From Pseudo-nitzschia pungens (Eukaryota > Bacillariophyta > Bacillariophyceae > Bacillariales > Bacillariaceae), in contig CM074762.1 of NCBI GenBank assembly GCA_037355855.1, forward strand, positions 4,712,001 to 4,776,000: a DNA stretch of 64,000 nucleotides. Direction: 5' to 3'. Of the stretch, positions 11,923-23,622 are shown piece by piece. The number at the start of each line of letters is the position of its first letter. The stretch's first letter is position 1. The translations under genes and the position numbers were made by a program. The notes under the pieces are model-generated. The model was not told the origin of the DNA. It did no database searches and saw only the letters and a program-made list of their open reading frames with translations.

Positions 11923-13871
11923 TCATTCATTCACTGCTAGAGTGAGTGAATGTGTGTGTGAGTGAATGAAAGTTGTGTGTCGGATGTCATTGCGAAGGCA
12001 CGAAGGAAGAAACCGCGAATGAAGCCATCTCGAAGTCTCAGAGCGGATAATTCCTTCGTAATCTTACGAAGTAATCTTAAGGTTACTACGTACTTCGTAG
12101 TAATTAGGTAAAACAATATACGACGTATACTCCATCCAATGGGTGGAGTGGTGCGTTGCAATACAGTAAGGTTACTAACGGTAATAATCTTACGCACTTG
12201 GAGTACAAAGTGGCTGTTTCATTTTTTCCAGTTCGCGTCACAGCAAGGTTTACCGGTAATTACCGGTACGTCCACTTGTACGTACGAGGTACGAGTAAAT
12301 CTTTTGGATCCGATCAACACGGTGCTAACCCTAATCTTACGGTAAGATTTACTGTACCGGTAAGGTTTACCACAAACCAGGAAGGTCAAAATGGTGTCAT
12401 GTTGTGTCATCCTCATTCATCATCATCATCATCATCATCATCATCGTCTTCTCATCTCCCTTAGTACAGTAAGATTAAGGTTTACAAGTAAGGTTTACTT
12501 CCTTCGTATTTCTTTAAAGTTCGGAAGACACCCCCCCCCCAAAAAAATGAAATACGAAGTACGAGTAATTAAGGTTAACCTTACGAGTACGAATACGGAC
12601 TGTATGTAAACCTTACCGTACCGCACCGTACGACACGCCGATCACAGTAGCGAGCAACCTTACCCGTAGCGTATCGTACACGAAAACTACCGGTACGATG
12701 CGTGCTTTGTTTCGGATCCCAAAGGGGGGAGGGAATTTGCGCTCAGCGGGATGAGAACCCGTCTCCCAATCAAAAAAGAACACCGGTAAGGTTAAGATTT
12801 ACTTGTACGAAAAACGAGAAGGCACAGTTTCGACACGCGCTCGCCGCTGCGACAACACAGCGCACCGCTCGACCACCTTCTTCCGCGAGCCGAAGGAACG
12901 TTTTCTCCCCTTGTCGTTTCTCACGTAGGTACTGGTACACTCTCGAATCAATCATTACCGCACGACGTACCGGTACGGTAAGTTACGGTAAGCTCACGTA
13001 TTCGCACCCCGTATCCTCGATACTGGTACGAGTTTGTACGGTAGGTACCTGTGCTAGTACCGGTACGTACCACTATTGTACTGATTTGGATTATGATTAT
13101 GATTAGGATTGTTTTTTGATTGATTGAGATGATTGCCCCACGGATCGCGATTGCGACCGACGCGCAGTAAGGTTACCGGGTAAACCTTAAACCTTACCGT
13201 ATTCTTCGAGGATTCTGACGAGAAGCAGGGGTGCCCGGTTCCGTGTCACCTCCCGAAGAAAAAAACGAACGCAGCTTCAACACACCCATCGGAAGCAAGC
13301 AACCGACGCAAAAAAAACGAATCATCCGGGCTTCGCGTTCCATTCTTCCTTCTTCTCCCGGTAAGTTTTTGCGGGTTGCGCTTTCCAAAAGTCCAAAATT
13401 CACGCACGGCGGTAACCTTCCTTGTTTTGTAAGGTTAACTTTAATTACCTTACTGTTCACTCTAATCTTACCCGGTAAGATTACCCAAATAGCGTACGAG
13501 AAGTGCGGTTCACTTACCTGGTAAGTTACCTGGTAACTTATCAACTGTTCCGTGTTCCCTTCCGCTGCGGTATGCAACTCACTCTCCTGCAACACTACTA
13601 ATCAATCAATCAACAAGTCAACCAATCATCCAATCATCCAACCAATCATCCAACCAACCCACCAACCAACCAACCGATTCACCAACCAATACATTCATTC
13701 AGCATCTGCCATCACCCCAGGCCCATTCCGTACCGATCACACCGCTCGCAGAACCATCATCGATTGCTTCGGCTCACCCAACATATCCCAACCCAACATA
13801 TCTCAACCCAACCCAGCACCAGCCAAGCCAACACCGCAATATCGACCACAACCACAACCGCAACATCAGCG
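11923..13871. other. Spacer rich in GTAAGGTTTAC-type words
   Basis: No gene supported. More than a dozen GTAAGGTT/AACCTTAC words occur between about 12160 and 13540. Near-palindromes are seen, such as AATCTTACGGTAAGATT at 12333-12349. It also holds a (CAT)n/(ATC)n run at 12417-12446, a C9-10 run at 12531 and CCAACCAATCAT-type tandem units at 13600-13680 before the HSF gene, which may be its 5' UTR. Confidence 0.6.
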
Positions 13872-16353
13872 ATGACTACGACGACAACAACGACATCGAC
13901 ATCGACATCGACAACGACGATGACGATGCCGATGCCAATGGACGAGGAACCACCGGACGAAAGAACCCGCGAAACCGCCGCAACGCTCCTGGATGTTTTT
14001 TTGAGCGGCGGCAAGCCCAGGGCGGCGACCTCCGAGACTTTGGCTAGAACGTCTTCTCCGATTCCGACTCCGATTTCGATTCCGACTCCGATTCCGATTC
14101 CGATTCTCATTCCGACTCCAACGTCCGCAGGCGGCGCGATTCGGCACGGATTCGATACCAGGGGATGGGGAGAGCAAGCGAGAGCGAGGGGGCGAGCGAA
14201 CGACCCAACAACGGCGGAGGAAGCCAACGGGAACGGCCGGATTGCCCCGGAACGGAGCGATGCCGGCTGCGATGCCGCCGCGCTGCCGATTCATCAGCAT
14301 CACATCATCAGCAGCATCATCAGCAGCATCATAAGCATCATCAGCATCAGCAACACCATCAGCATCCACAATTGTTGGGACGACAAGGATTGCCAACCGG
14401 TTCGGAGCGGGATACGACGCATGGCTACCCGATGGGCACTTCTCTCGGAGTATCGGTATCAATATCATCGGGATCGGCATCAGGATCAGGATCTGGATCG
14501 GCATCGGGAGTATCTGGTAGCCCGTCCGAGGTGCCTCTGAGAAACGCAGTCGATACCCAAGACTTTCGGCATCATCAGCATCAGCATCAGCATCATCAGC
14601 ATCAGCATCAGCAGCAGCATCATCAACACCATCATCAACACCATCAGCATCCAGAACATCAGCATCAGCAACAGAACAAACCCGATCGGCATCCACAACG
14701 GTGCGATGCTTCCCGGACTCGCTCGTTGCTGCCATCGAATCATGATTCCTTCCCATCGAATCCCACCGAGGGCGGTTCCGATTCGACACCGGCACCGACA
14801 GCGATGCCCGCAGCGATGCCGGCGGCGATCCCGAAATCGTTGCCACAGCGGCTCCCCACCGGATTCTCGGCGACGGCCATCGGATTCGGCATCGATCACT
14901 ACCACCACGGGGAAGGAATCCGATGCCACCGCCGCTTCCACGAACGCCGTCAGGGACGCCTTCGCGAGATCCTGCCTCGCCGGAACCCTCGGGTTTCTCC
15001 TCGGTGGCCGTTTTGGCGGCAACAATGGCAACGGCAACTGCGGGAGCGGCTCCCCGTGGCCGCTGCGGATCCGGATCGAGCTGGGGGTTCCTCTCGTCCG
15101 AGCGGCAACGGTCCGTCCCGAGCAACCATCTCCCATGGCGGTGGACACCGACAGGGTGCTGTCGGAAGCGCTTCCGAAGGACCTCCTTTCGTCGTTTCCG
15201 CACGCGACGACGAAAACGAAAACGGAAACGATCGTCACTCCCGGGGGCCTCTTTGTGCGGACCGAGAAGGGTCCCGACGCGACCTTATCGTCGCAATCGG
15301 TGATGGCATCGTCGCGTTCGCCATCGATCTGCACGGTCGTGGCCTCCGTCACCATCGAACAAGCGCCGCCGAATCCGCAACCCCTTCCGGCATCGGTGTC
15401 GCCATCCGTCTCGCCATCGGCGGCATCTCCGTCGCCGCCGCCGCCGCCGCCGCTGGACCCGCAATCGCAATCGCAATCGCGGTCGCAATCGCAATCGCGA
15501 TCGCGGTCGCGGTCACCGGCCCGAGCCTCCCTCGCGTTCGACGGGAACGAGAATCCTACTTCGGCGGGCAACGAACCGTCCGCGTGCGCTGCCCACCACG
15601 GTTTCCGGCATTCGCATTCGCATTCGCATTCGCAACCGCATTCGCAGCCACCCCACCCGCACGAAAGCGATCCCGGGCTTTCCCAACCGCACCGGAGAAG
15701 CGTTTCGGCGGTGCTCCACGCCGCGCAAAGGGCGGCCCCGATGCCTCCCCCACCCGCGGCGTATGCGTATCGAACCCTGCCGCCGCCGCCATTGCTAGGA
15801 GGAGACACGAAGGAAGATGGCCACCGGAACAAGAACAACAGCAGCAGCAGCAGCAGCAACAACAGCATAGGCAGCAGTAGCAGCATGAGCAGCAGCAACG
15901 GACCAACCAAGTTTGAAATTTTGGCCTTGATGAGCGCGGAATTCATGAAACGGAGCAGGAGCAATAGCAATAGCAGCAATAGCAGCAATCACAATCACAA
16001 TCAAAACCACAGCGACAATCAAAACCACGGTGACAATCAAAACCAAAAGTTGCTGGTGTCGAGGAAATATAGCCAGGTGGAAGCCATTGGCAACAAGTTC
16101 TCGGCGTCGACGACCGCTGCCATCCTCCAACACATCAAAAATCAAATCAACCGCAGCACCGGTGGTGGAGCGAGTCAGGTTCCGAGCAACGGTGCCGTCC
16201 GTGCGCGGGATGATTCTGCCAGCTTTGGAGCCATTGCCGGAGCCGAATCATCCAATGGCAACAGCGGCAGCGGCAGCGGCAGCAGCAGCAGCAGGGGCCA
16301 GAGTCTACCAGCTACTAGCAGCGACCACGGTCCGGAACAACGGAACGGCGCTT

Positions 16354-16389
<36 letters not shown>

Positions 16390-17405
16390 ACACAATGCCG
16401 ACGACGACAACAACGCCGACTACTCTGGGGATCGACCACGCCAATGGTGCCGCCAGCTGCCGGTGCCGCGCCTACGGACGTGGACATGCTTGCGGCAGCC
16501 CCCAACAACGCATCGACCGTCGTCGTCCTCCCGCGCCAGCAGCCCTGCCATCCGAGAAACAATCCCCAACCCCATCACCGACCCAACAAACCCGTCGGCG
16601 GCAGCGGCATCCCCCGAACCGCAGCGGCTGCCGCAGCCGCGGGAGGAGGAGGGAGACGATCGACGACGATCCGTTACTCGGATTACTCCGGCGAACAACC
16701 CCTGCCAGACGAACGGGATTGCTGGGCGCTCTCCACAGCGGACGACGTCGAGTCCGGCCTTTCCCCTCAAACTCCACGCGACGCTGACGCAGATCGAGAA
16801 GGACGGACTGGACTACATCATCGGGTGGCTTCCGCACGGCAGGAGCTTCAAGATCTTCAAGCAGAAAGAATTCACGGAAATCATTCTGCCGAGGTACGCA
16901 ACGCAGCAGGAACCGTGTCGCGTCGCGTCGTGTTGCATTGCCTTCTTCGTTGGTTGACGAATGGTTTGGATTGGATTGCACTGGATTTGATTTTGATTTT
17001 GATTTTGATTTTGAAGTATGGTCTTGCTCCCCTCCGTTTTCGTCCCTTCCTCACTGTTTGTCACTTGTGCTGTATTGCATTGCATTGTATGGCATGGTAT
17101 CATTGCATGAAATCACATCGAATCAGGTACTTTGTCATGACAAAAAAATCAAGCTTTTTGCGACAGCTCAACTTGTACTCGTTCAACCGGTTCAGTGCCG
17201 GTACTACGGACAAAGGTAGCTACTACCACGAAAAATTCTTGCGGGGCAAGAAATTTTTGACCCGGAGGATGACGAGACAAAAGGTAAACGGGAATCGGAT
17301 CCGATCCGCCGGCAATCCGGACGAAGAACCCGATTTGTCGCGGTATCCCATTTGCCGTGGCGAGAACTGGAAGGACCAACAAAAAGAACGGATGCTTGCC
17401 GCAAT

Positions 17406-17438
<33 letters not shown>

Positions 17439-17691
17439 GTCTTCAACCTTACCGCAATCTCTTGCGAACGTAGCCACACCGGGATCGGTGGGAGGCGTCG
17501 CTGCACCATCGGGGTCCACGGCAGTTTTGTCGTCTGCGCCATCCTCCCAACAATCGCCCATGGTTGTGCACGCAGTTCCTCCTCCCAACTCGACGGGCCC
17601 ATCTGCTACCGCTGGAATCGGTAACAGAAATAATAATAATAATAATAACGCCTCCACCGTGGGGTCAAGTCCGTTTTTGAGAGTTCTCTGA
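13872..17691 (+). CDS. Heat shock transcription factor (HSF family) with long low-complexity N-terminus; N-terminal model unresolved
   Basis: The DNA-binding domain is clear. FPLKLHATLTQ, IIGWLPHGRSFKIF and EFTEIILPR end at 16893 (phase 2). A 233-bp intron (GTACGC...CAG) follows, then from 17127 YFVMTKKSSFLRQLNLYSFNRF, the recognition-helix part. The intron lies inside the domain. The tail after it carries a Ser run and an Asn run and stops at 17691. HSFs bind inverted nGAAn repeats, and the family is expanded in diatoms. Upstream, protein-like sequence occurs in changing frames: from ATG 13872 (DEEPPDERTRETAATLLDVF), then a His/Gln-rich stretch, then VRDAFARSCLAGTLGFLLGG near 14960 and KFEILALMSAEFMKRSRS near 15910. 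Whether introns or indels in the triplet repeats join these is undecided; only the 16700-17691 part is certain. Confidence 0.75.
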
Positions 17692-17911
17692 AACGTCAAA
17701 CGGTCACAAGTTCTACACATAGCACTACGATACTTGATGCGGCTTCATTCCCTCATGATTCCATAGTAATTGCGGCTGGGGCTTATTCGAAGCAAGATGT
17801 ATTTTTAATCGAGATGTATTTTTAAATTAATGAAATAAGTGTATCATGTAAACATAGAACCCAACAATCGCTGCCCATCACAAACCAGTATTTTCCAACT
17901 TGGTTTCTTTT
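17692..17911. other. Convergent 3' intergenic region
   Basis: A 220-bp AT-rich gap between the 3' ends of the HSF gene (+) and the receptor gene (-). It probably holds both polyadenylation regions; no specific signal is assigned. Confidence 0.5.
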
Positions 17912-20900
17912 TTACATGCCTACCGCTTCGGACGAAGTCGAAGATGGAATCGACGAAGGGTTCAGACATGGATTCAAAGATGGATCCAACGATGGATTCG
18001 AAGAGGGTGGGGTTTGCGAAACCGGTCCTTCCATTTGACGACTCCTTCCATTCATGCTTCGAGTCGACATGAAGCTTCTGCTGGCAGCAACGTTTCTCAC
18101 GCTGGTCCAGACACGACTTATTTTTGTTCGTAGAGTTTGAGTGTGTAAACCCGTGTGGAAGATGAAATTCCAAAATCCCTGCAGCGTCACTGCTGTTCCC
18201 GCGAACAAGAAAAATCCATAGTTACCAAATGCTTGTCCATTCGCTATCATCATTTGCAAAGCAAGGTATGCCGGCCATGTCAAATAAAAGGCAGCGAGGT
18301 ACACCAGGGATTGAAGAAAGAATGCCTTCGACAACGAAGCCCGCTCGCTTTGACTATGGCGTCGAAATCGTCGTGAAATCCGCTCCGATTTGTAGACAAA
18401 CAAACACAAGTTGATCATCACAAATGTTGCCATTGCAATCGCAATGACGACCGGCATCTCGGGCCAGTACAATCCTCTGTTATTGCACCACAATACAGTG
18501 TTGTTGTAAAAGGGTATTCCGGCAAATGCGAAAATGGTTCCAACCAAAATTGGAACCGCAAAAAGCACTGGGTATACCCAGCTCTTCCTCAAACGACTCT
18601 CTCTCCACGAATATTGGATGATCAAGAGATAGTAAAATGCAATGGAAACATTCATGTACAGAGATATCGTGCCAAATTGGATGAAAAATCCTTGTGCAGT
18701 GCACGTTGCCTTGTTTCCCTTCGCACCGTAAATAATATCCTCGGTCGGTGTGGGAATTGTTGTGAGTGCATATGCAATCGAACCAATGATATCAAAACTA
18801 CACAAGAAAATGATCAGCTCTCCTATCACTCTCTTGCGTTTATGCTCATCTCTTATCACATTCAGGATCATCATCGATGACCCCTGGTCAAAACAGAAGT
18901 AAAGACAATTAAAAGCTATGAGTGAAGAATTCTAAAAATAAATGCCAATCTCATGATGGCGAATTTTCCAAAACAAGAAGAGACTCAATTAAAGCAACGC
19001 ATTCTTACCAAAATAGATAGCGAAGCTCCTACTCGTGGCAGCCATACCAAAGAAACCCGTTTCCACTTGGTATTTGCTCCTGCGTACCCAGCAGTATCGC
19101 TGCAACCACATATGTGATTAAAGGAACGAGCAGCTTGGCACACATCAGAACTTGCATCTATAGTCACGCTTTCATAAAACTCGGCCACTTTCCAGCATTC
19201 CACCTCTACGCCATACATGCTTATCCTGAAAAGGTCGAGAGGAAAAATACCGAAAAAGCACGCATGTTGGCACAATGGAAGATATGGATGCAACACTAAT
19301 CCAAACATATGAAAAAAAATCAAAAATCAAACGTACTTTCGGTTTGGATACTGCATGTCCCATCGACGCTCGTCCGTACATTGCGACTCAGACTTTTTCG
19401 CGCAAAACTGGCAGGTTTCGAAATCCACCTCTTCCTCGTTTTCCACCGAGATAAAACCATCCGCAATTTCTCCAATATCATGGGTTCCTCTCGGGCAGAA
19501 TTTACATGGCGTAGACTTGAGTAGCTCACCCGAGTTCCGCTCACCCGCGTTGCAAACGGAAGCACATTCTTTGGCTCCTTGCGCATTCAGGTTGGAAAAG
19601 AAACAAGCATTATTCGTTTCGGGGCACTCCAAACAGACCCCTCTTTTCCCTTTCTGAAAGTCACAGTATTGAGTCTCTCCGGGGCACTCCAAGCTCTGCT
19701 GGTTGTAAGAATCTCCATCATTACATCTTGGCAGGAATTCAAAAGGATCCCGAAGCCCAGCAGCGCAGTCGCCAAATACGTCATTGTCATTATTACATTG
19801 CAGTCCCGTGTCTCTGCATCCAAATTTATCCTTTATGCAACCAAGCCAACATCTGTCGGGAAGAGAGCCACTTCCGACGTCGACCGTCGCAAGCACAGGA
19901 CTTTCGAGAGACAACGCCTTGGACTGCTCTAGTAATCCTTTGCCATCAAGATGTGTCAATGCGACGGTTGGGATATAGGTCTGTGCTCCGTTGAACGTGC
20001 CGTCAATGTTTTCACAGGTATTCACAACATTGTAAATAATTGCCGCAACGCCGCCTCCTTCGTAACAGTTTCTTGTTTTATTGGAAAAGGGGGCTTTGCC
20101 ACGTTCTATCAGACACACCGCACCTTCTACCCCTTCGCAAGGCTCCAATCCCAAACCACAGTCTACAATCGGACCTGTGGCCTTCATTTGTGGCGATCCA
20201 TACACCACGATCACATCATCCATGAAAGTGGTGTCGCTCTCTCCCGTGCTTTTAATTGCTTCTTGTGTGATAGACAGAGCAGCCGGGGGGTTGCACTGAA
20301 CGTCGCAGGTTGCCTGGCACGCAAAAACTCCTTCGTCCGTGAGTTTTTGATCTCTGTTCTCGTTTTCGCAATAGAACATGTGAATAGGACATTCCACGCA
20401 GTGGCCACTGTCCTTGCCGTTCTCGAAATTGCAGAACAGACCATTGGAGCACGGTTTGGCCATCGAGCACGTATTCTTCTCTGCCCCACATTGATCTTGG
20501 CACTCAGCCGCGACAGCCATTTCTAGAATGAGTTCGAGAGGTTCCGCAGCTTCATCCGAGGCAGGAAATGACGGACAAGAGTCGGCGGAACCAAAACATG
20601 CCTTGCAAAGTCCCAATACATAATCCGCGCCATCCGCGTCTTGGTGATTGGATAAATCACAGTAGTATCCCTCCGGACAGTAGGGGTAGGTAACGTCCAA
20701 AATATCCCCAAACTCTCCCAATGCGTCATCGTCCGTTCCATTCTTATAATCGATAAGATTAATTGTGGAGCTCCCATCCTGCGCCGACGGCAGCGCCCTT
20801 GACGAACACTGCAGTCCCGACAAGACCGGTTTCTGCTTTGCATCCGCGATAACATCCGCCGCACCAATATTTACGTGTTGACACAGCAGAACAAATTGGA

Positions 20901-20949
20901 ATATCAAGAGATAATTCGTCATTATGAGAGTAACTTTTGCAAATTTCAA
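17912..20949 (-). CDS. Seven-transmembrane receptor-like protein with Cys-rich and PA-like ectodomain, three exons
   Basis: Exons are 20949-19337, 19225-19009 and 18883-17912, joined through GTACGT/TTTCAG (phase 2) and GTAAGA/GACCAG (phase 0). The product is about 933 residues. The first 30 residues form a signal peptide (LLIFQFVLLCQHVNIGAA). The ectodomain holds repeated Cys modules (CPEGYYCD, CSNGLFCNF, CPGETQYCDF with following C-x2-CP) and a PA-like segment (VCLIERGKAPFSNK, YEGGGVAAIIYN, YIPTVALTHLDG). Membrane helices start at the exon 2/3 junction (GASLSIL/GSSMMILNVI), and ELIIFLCSFDIIGSIAY is helix 2. Seven hydrophobic segments are visible, with WCNNRG in the loop before the fifth. The 7TM part resembles cAMP-receptor/secretin-like GPCRs; ligand and G-protein coupling are unknown. 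The tail is Ser/Pro-rich. Confidence 0.8.
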
Positions 20950-23622
20950 ACTCGAAGTTTGTGCATCGAGCGCTATGTGGTTCTTCCCTCGATGGTCCTA
21001 GTGGCGTTTTGACTTCACTGATGACTCGCGGGTTCCGCAGACAAGTGTATATTTTGAATGTTGGGTCCGTGTGGTACGGTATGCGTGAGTAATGCAAGCA
21101 AGATTTCTATTCTTTACCAATCTAGTCTTGCTTCCATTGACTTTGTTGTTGATACTATTTCGCTTCAGGTCTTGAAAGAATACAAGTATCACGTCAAGAA
21201 AGACTGCCCGAGACAACTTGTGCAGCAGCAATGAATGTCGATCACGCAATGGGATTCCGACTGAGATCATTGATACGAAGTATTACTAATTATTGATAGT
21301 AACGTTACTTAGTCGCTTCCGTTCTACCGTAACGTAATTTTAGGCTGCATGGGCAGGTTTGGGTGCCGGAGTCATAATTAATGCAACCGCAGTTGAAGTG
21401 ATAAAAGAGGCCATCGCGAATTTTACGACACATGTTTTTCTTCGTCCCTGACGAGATGGCATACTTCTTTTCTTTTTTGGCACGACACCAGTACTGATAC
21501 AGTAAGAGAATATTTTTATGTAGTCCTCCCGAGTGAAAAATTTCTTTATCAGGCTATTCAATCGAACCATCACCTAAAAATAAATGGCCCTCCGCCGTCC
21601 GTCCTTCACAGAAACGATAATTGTGGGCTTTCTTTCCGACTAATACGTGCCCGAGCATATGGCCGAAAAAGCGGAGTCAGAAGCGAATAAGAATCACCAT
21701 CCATTCGTCCGCGAACCTAAAAGTTGACTGGTACGGTATCAAAAGTATTGCCCCAGACATCGGTACCATTCGTATGACTTGGTCAACAATAATTATGGAA
21801 ATTTGTTAAAGAAGATGGTTCTGTCTACAGTTTCATACCTTGCTATTTAATCTAGAACACGGTATGGGTCGTTGAGGTGTCGTGTATCACACCGACGATC
21901 CCCCCTCTATTATTTTTACCATATTAGCTGTAATCGTAAGAGAAATTACGATATTTAAAAGATAATCAAAAAGACCCAATTCAACGTGAGGGAGGGTTTG
22001 AAAAATAAATAAGCCCTAATTGTATTTAAGTAATCGTACCAAATACGTCCTAGAATTTTACAAGACTGGTTCGCTGTTCTCGTGGCATTCAGTTGCGACA
22101 ATATTCAGAATGACGCCCGTCTCGTTTCAATTAGTACAAAAACTATCACGCTTATATACGCGGGGTTTCCTGGCTTCTCAATCATCAGAGAGGAAAATAT
22201 GCAAAAATACCACTGGTTGTATCAAAATGCACAACAACAGCAGGCAGACGGCTAAGGTTTACCATGTGGTACCTCCAAGCTACTACTCATCAAGTAGTAA
22301 AACTGATAGTAATTTTATTCGCCCCGCCGGGATTCGGAAGAATGATCTGAAGTTCAATTCCTTACACAAAAGGATTGCAATACACGTAGTAGTAGTAACC
22401 TTACCGTTAGAGTACCGGTACGAGTAACTTAGTGCAAAGGAAGTGGTGGTTGCTGTCCAGCCAAGATCATGTTTTTGGTTTCAAAGTATCATGCTAATGT
22501 GTCGCCGGTTGCAAATAAACAAATTCCGAAACCAATTTGTTACTGCTACTACTGCTGGTGTTCTGGCATGCACTTCAAAAACAAGCCAAGTGAACAATCA
22601 TTTCGCTTTTCCAACATTTCAGCAATCCACAACGACCTATGACCTAGTAATTTTATTGAGTGTATTGCTGCAAGTAACTTACTACTAGCTAAGAGTACTA
22701 CTACTAGTACTAGTACTAGTAGAATGAACTCCAATCCTAGCTGCTATAGTAAGGTTACTACTCTAGATCAGGAGGTCACATCGCAAATAATTATGGTACT
22801 AGTATCATTACTACTACTACTACAACTAGTACAACAAGCATCTACCAACAACCGATCGGTCAATCTGTTTACGAGTTCGTGGTACACCGAAAGGGCTCGG
22901 CAACAAACAATTCTATTTTTGTTTGCCAAGAACAAGAAACAGCAACAACAAGCCTTCTCGTACTAGTACTCTCAAACTTTTGCCGGTGCTGCTCTCCTCC
23001 TGCTGTTTCCATCCCTGCTATTTGGGACCGTACTACTAATAGTATCGTGGAAAAGATAGTAGTACTAGTGCATGCATCCATCCATCCACCACTCGTGCTG
23101 TACGGTGGAGGAAGAAGAACAAGGGATTCAGTTGCGGCCACGACGATGGTTTGCATGGCAGCGCAGCGCAGCGCACGATGGCGCGTCGGTAGTATGGTAG
23201 GGATTCGGATTCGGATCGGATCGGATCGGATCGGATCGGATCCGCCCCACGACCACCGCATTCATTCTGTCCACCGAACGGATTTTCAGAGTTTGAATCA
23301 ATCCATCCAACGGCCACAAAACAAATCCCGTGCGATGCAATGCAATGCTATGCAGTGCGGTGCGCTCAGACGCAAATCAAAGATTGTGTGCCCGGACCGA
23401 TTTCGATCCCGATCTCGATCGATGCTCTAGTGGACACCGCGTTCTTGTTTCTGGAGGAAGGGACGTCTGGTTTGGTTTGGTATGGTTTGGTTCGACCCGA
23501 CCCGACCCGACTCGACTCGACTCGACTCGATTCGACTCGACTCTATTCGATTCGACTCGACTCGACTCGACTCCGCCGATGTGTTTTGTTCCGCAGCAGC
23601 CTGCTGGAAGAAGCACGCGCCG
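20950..23622. other. Long spacer without a supported gene
   Basis: It lies between two minus-strand genes. It contains ACTAGT-rich tracts (22690-22720), a (CGGAT)n array at about 23213-23242, GCAAT units near 23335 and a long (GACTC)n-type array at about 23500-23575. Short ORFs (for example 21340-21573 on the minus strand) have no recognisable family. Confidence 0.5.
23500..23575. repeat. Pentanucleotide microsatellite (GACTC/GACCC)
   Basis: Consecutive CGACC, CGACT and CGATT units for about 75 bp, just 3' of the RING gene. Confidence 0.95.

Noticed and set aside
14486..15988. Long minus-strand frames opposite the HSF gene
   Set aside because: Poly-Leu, poly-Arg and Cys/Glu repeats are mirror translations of plus-strand CAN and CGN repeats; no family motif.
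21340..21573. 77-codon minus frame ending in an Ala/Pro-rich tail
   Set aside because: Protein-like in places, but no family, no splice partner and no context to support it.
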